64,000 nt of DNA from Urbifossiella sp046350095 (lineage in GTDB: Bacteria > Planctomycetota > Planctomycetia > Gemmatales > Gemmataceae), in assembly GCA_046350095.1 (NCBI GenBank), contig JAXMBA010000006.1:124001-188000 (forward strand), written 5' to 3'. Position 1 is the stretch's first letter. Every line of letters starts with the position of its first letter. The translations under genes were made by a program, and so were the position numbers. Positions 59,941 to 64,000 of this stretch are shown here, piece by piece. The notes under the pieces were generated by a model. The model saw nothing but the letters and a program-made list of their open reading frames with translations, did not search any database and had not been told where the DNA came from.

Positions 59941-62376
59941 TCACTGGTTCCGCCGGCGGAACACCTCGGCCATCAGGTTGTCGATCGGCGCGTACTGGTC
60001 GGTCAAGATCACCCCCGGCTCCTTCGCCAGGAACGGCTCCAGCACCGCCGGCGCCACCAGCTTCGTCCAGAACGGCACCTCCGGCACCGTCATCGCCGCC
60101 GGCCCGAGCGCCGCCGTCTTCGCGGTCGGCCACACCGCCGGCGGCCGCGGCACCACCGCCTCCGTGGCCGCCTTCAGCCCCGCCAGGTCGAGCGGCTTGT
60201 CCGAGGCGTAGATGACGTACACCTGCCGCCCGGCCGACCAGTACGCGAACCGCTCGTCGTACTCCGCGGCCGCCTTCGGGTCGGCCGGCCGCTCCGCCGC
60301 CGGCGGCTCGCTCGACGCCAGCAGGTGGACGTGCTTGAACGTCTTCTCCAGCGTCGCCATCGCCGCCCGCCACACCTTGCCGTGCTCCACGCTGTCGATG
60401 ATGGTGAGCAGGAAGGCCCCGTCCGGCTTCAGCGCCCGCTTCACCGCGTCGTTGTACTCCTTGGTCATCAGGTGCGACGGCACCGACAGGTCGTTCACCG
60501 CGTCCTGGATGACCAGCTCGTAGCTCCCCTTCTCGGCCACCTCGGCCACGAACTGGCGGCCGTCCATGTTGACGTCGCGGTGGTGCTCGTGCTTCTTCAG
60601 GCCGAGGAACTCGTAGGCCACGTTCGTCACCTCGGGGTCGATCTCCACCACGTCCATGCGGGTGCCGGGCACGAGCTTCATCGCGGCGCGCGGCAGGGTG
60701 TAGCCGCCGCCGCCGATCAGGAGCGTCTTCGGGGCGTCGTTCCCCTTGCGCGCGGCCCGCAGAAACTCGATCTGAATCTCCTCGTGCTTGTAGTAGATGT
60801 ACGTCGGCCGGCGAACGTCCACGGTCGAGTGGAGGAGGTGGTCGAGGTTCAGGTTGTGGAGCACCTTGTACCCGGCGGTGTCGGGGTCGCCCTCCAGCAC
60901 CGGGTCGGGCTCGTCGCCGGACGCCAGCGGCTCGAGCTTGGTGGTCACGCGGATCAGGTAGTAGTTGCTGTCGCGCTGCACCACCGTGTTCGGCTCGGTC
61001 GCGCCCTCGCCCCACGTCAGGATGACGCCGCCGGTCACGCCGCCGAGCACGATGCTCAGCAGGTACAGCAGCGTGTTGTCCTTCCACACCGGGGCGACGG
61101 TCAGGCTCACCAGCGCCAGCACGGCGGTGGCCACGATGATGGTGCGGTCGGTGCCGAGGCCCGAGATCAGCACGTAGCCGGTGGCGAAGGTGCCGGCGAT
61201 GGCGCCGGTGGTGCTCCAGGCGTACACCCGGCCGGCGACGCGGCCGACGTGGGCTGCGTCCGGCACGGCCAGCCGGATCACCTGCGGCGAGATGGTGCCG
61301 AGCACCGCCATCGGGGCGAAGAACAGCACGAACGACCACATCACGATCTGCGTGACGAGCCCGTCGGTGGCGAAGGCCTCGCCGCGCTCCAGGATGGGGC
61401 GCGTCACCAGCACCAGGATGATGAGCCCGCCGGCGAGCACGAGCAGCCCGCCGAGCACCATGCGCGGGTTCCAGCCGCTGCCGGGGCGGTTCACCTTGTC
61501 GGCGATGATGCCGCCCGCGAAGTTCCCGACGCACGTGCCGGCGAGCATGACGCCGATGACGCCGGTCCACGAGAACAGGCTGACGCCGTGGTGCCGGGCG
61601 ATGTACCGGCTGGCGGCCAGTTCCAGCGCCATGCCGCAGAAGCTGGCGAGGAACACGATCGCGTAGGCGTGCCGGATGTCGGCGAAGGCGGCGAGATTCG
61701 GCGTGCCGGCGTCCGGTGTCGGGGCGTCGGCGGGAGCCGGCTCGTTCTCCTTCGGCGGGTCGAGTTGCAGCACCACCCACGACGCGACGGCCGTGCCGGC
61801 GAGCAGGCCGGCGGCGACGTACACCAGCGAGTTGATGGTGAACATCGGCACCAGGTAGAACCCGGTGACGTAGTTGCCGATCAGGCACCCGAGCGTGCTC
61901 AGCGCGAAGATGAGCCCCGATACGCGGCCGGTGCTCGACACGTCCGGCAGGCCGAGCTTGATCGACACCGGCGTCAGCAGGCTGAGGACGAAGCCCGCCG
62001 GCAGGCACAGGACCGCCGCGAGGATCGGGATGCGCGGCCCGAGCGGGATGGAGGAGTGCGCCCCGCTCGCGACGAGCAGCATCGGGAACGCGGCCATCCA
62101 CAGCGCCGCGAGTGCCCCGCCCATCAGGAGGCCGACGAGCGTGCGCGGGTGCGGGTACTTGTCGGCGATGCGCCCGCCGTAGGCGTTGCCGAGGGCGATG
62201 CCGGCGAGGAACACGCCGATGATGCCGGTCCAGGTGTACAGGTCGGACCCGATGAACGGGGCGAGGAGGCGGCTGGCGACGAGCTGGAGGACGAGCAGCG
62301 CGGCGTTGGCCAGGAACACCACCAGCCCGATCCCGACGAGCCGGGCGAGCGGGAGCGGGGCGGACGGGGAACCCAT
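59941..62376 (-). CDS. Fused MFS-like / spermidine synthase protein
   Basis: 811 residues. Two related membrane modules (about 1-210 and 235-450) both hold the pattern SRLLAPFIGSDLYTWTGIIG / SRYIARHHGVSLFSWTGVIG, followed by GxxxG-rich helices, so the membrane part is duplicated. The C-terminal 300 residues are a spermidine-synthase-type Rossmann domain (TLLIGGGGYTLPRAAMKL; VVEIDPEVTNVAYEFLG; DAVNDLSVPSHLMTKEY). Whether it makes polyamines is doubtful, because membrane-fused members lack proven function. Transport coupled to methyl- or aminopropyl-transfer is possible. Confidence 0.88.
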   Translation of the reverse strand: MGSPSAPLPLARLVGIGLVVFLANAALLVLQLVASRLLAPFIGSDLYTWTGIIGVFLAGIALGNAYGGRIADKYPHPRTLVGLLMGGALAALWMAAFPMLLVASGAHSSIPLGPRIPILAAVLCLPAGFVLSLLTPVSIKLGLPDVSSTGRVSGLIFALSTLGCLIGNYVTGFYLVPMFTINSLVYVAAGLLAGTAVASWVVLQLDPPKENEPAPADAPTPDAGTPNLAAFADIRHAYAIVFLASFCGMALELAASRYIARHHGVSLFSWTGVIGVMLAGTCVGNFAGGIIADKVNRPGSGWNPRMVLGGLLVLAGGLIILVLVTRPILERGEAFATDGLVTQIVMWSFVLFFAPMAVLGTISPQVIRLAVPDAAHVGRVAGRVYAWSTTGAIAGTFATGYVLISGLGTDRTIIVATAVLALVSLTVAPVWKDNTLLYLLSIVLGGVTGGVILTWGEGATEPNTVVQRDSNYYLIRVTTKLEPLASGDEPDPVLEGDPDTAGYKVLHNLNLDHLLHSTVDVRRPTYIYYKHEEIQIEFLRAARKGNDAPKTLLIGGGGYTLPRAAMKLVPGTRMDVVEIDPEVTNVAYEFLGLKKHEHHRDVNMDGRQFVAEVAEKGSYELVIQDAVNDLSVPSHLMTKEYNDAVKRALKPDGAFLLTIIDSVEHGKVWRAAMATLEKTFKHVHLLASSEPPAAERPADPKAAAEYDERFAYWSAGRQVYVIYASDKPLDLAGLKAATEAVVPRPPAVWPTAKTAALGPAAMTVPEVPFWTKLVAPAVLEPFLAKEPGVILTDQYAPIDNLMAEVFRRRNQ

Positions 62377-62464
62377 GCGGCGGAACCTGGTGCGGGGACG
62401 GCGAGGGTGTCCGGGTAGTGGTATGCCCGCGGGCCGGGAACGGCCATCGACCCCCGGCGGGCGC

Positions 62465-62470
62465 TACAAT
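62465..62470 (+). promoter_or_regulatory. Putative -10 hexamer for the Hsp70 gene
   Basis: TACAAT in GCGCTACAATGGCC, 56 nt before ATG 62521. The 144-bp divergent region shows no clear -35 and no heat-shock inverted repeat. Confidence 0.35.
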
Positions 62471-62520
62471 GGCCGAAGTCTCGCCGCCAGCGGCGGTGGA
62501 GTTGACCCCGGAGACGGTTC

Positions 62521-64000
<1,480 letters not shown>

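Overview
The window is high-GC bacterial DNA with strong G/C bias at third codon positions. Its gene content points to a planctomycete, most likely of the Gemmata/Gemmataceae type. The indicators are a PVC-type CxxCH membrane-bound dehydrogenase, a pilin-like protein ending in an NVLFAGGHV-type motif next to an ECF sigma factor, DUF1464/DUF2617/DUF3500 proteins, a fused MFS/spermidine synthase, and Kdo transferase (an LPS-type outer membrane). The taxonomic call is inference from gene families; no rRNA or tRNA gene was seen. Genes are tightly packed, often with 4-20 bp overlaps, and no gap between genes exceeds about 240 bp.

Layout. 1-6.3 kb: three co-directional genes for an envelope adaptor/protease system (GAF-TM-HlyD; lipoprotein HlyD with an internal WD40 propeller; PqqD-like/M50 protease/HlyD fusion). 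6.4-13.4 kb (minus): a chaperone supercluster read groEL2-groES-groEL1-dnaJ-grpE-zinc ribbon-yacG, with a free-standing Clp N-domain protein upstream. 13.6-22.8 kb: housekeeping and hypothetical genes (fatty-acid desaturase, pheS, putative ferritin-like protein, SPFH protein, thrC, waaA). 23-25.2 kb: an FHA-GAF histidine kinase and a degenerate receiver. 25.3-33.5 kb: ACT protein, acyl-CoA dehydrogenase, DadA-like oxidase, sialate O-acetylesterase, and a large cytochrome-type dehydrogenase. 33.7-41.5 kb: an apparent nucleotide-sugar/glycan locus (GHMP kinase, fucose-synthase-like SDR, two-subunit TPP enzyme, His-type PLP sugar dehydratase, B12 radical SAM, glycosyltransferase). 41.6-49.9 kb: DUF2325 protein, scpB, MOSC, AAA ATPase, DUF1464, DUF2617, a frameshifted MCE/MlaD gene and a sigma factor. 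49.9-64 kb: ECF sigma factor with a membrane partner, YhaM-like nuclease, DUF3500, M60 peptidase, FAD oxidoreductase, TVP38, methyltransferase, spermidine-synthase fusion, and the start of an Hsp70 gene cut by the window edge.

The most striking non-coding feature is a set of long, often near-perfect inverted repeats at gene ends. Examples have 40-bp arms with no mismatch, 48-bp arms with two mismatches, and 30-bp arms with no mismatch. They fall into several unrelated sequence families, and at least three families occur twice in this window. Some arms carry the stop codons or last codons of flanking genes. They look like REP-type mobile palindromes that also serve as transcription ends. A second regulatory pattern is a TAYAMT -10-like hexamer placed 30-56 nt before many starts, including several divergent pairs.
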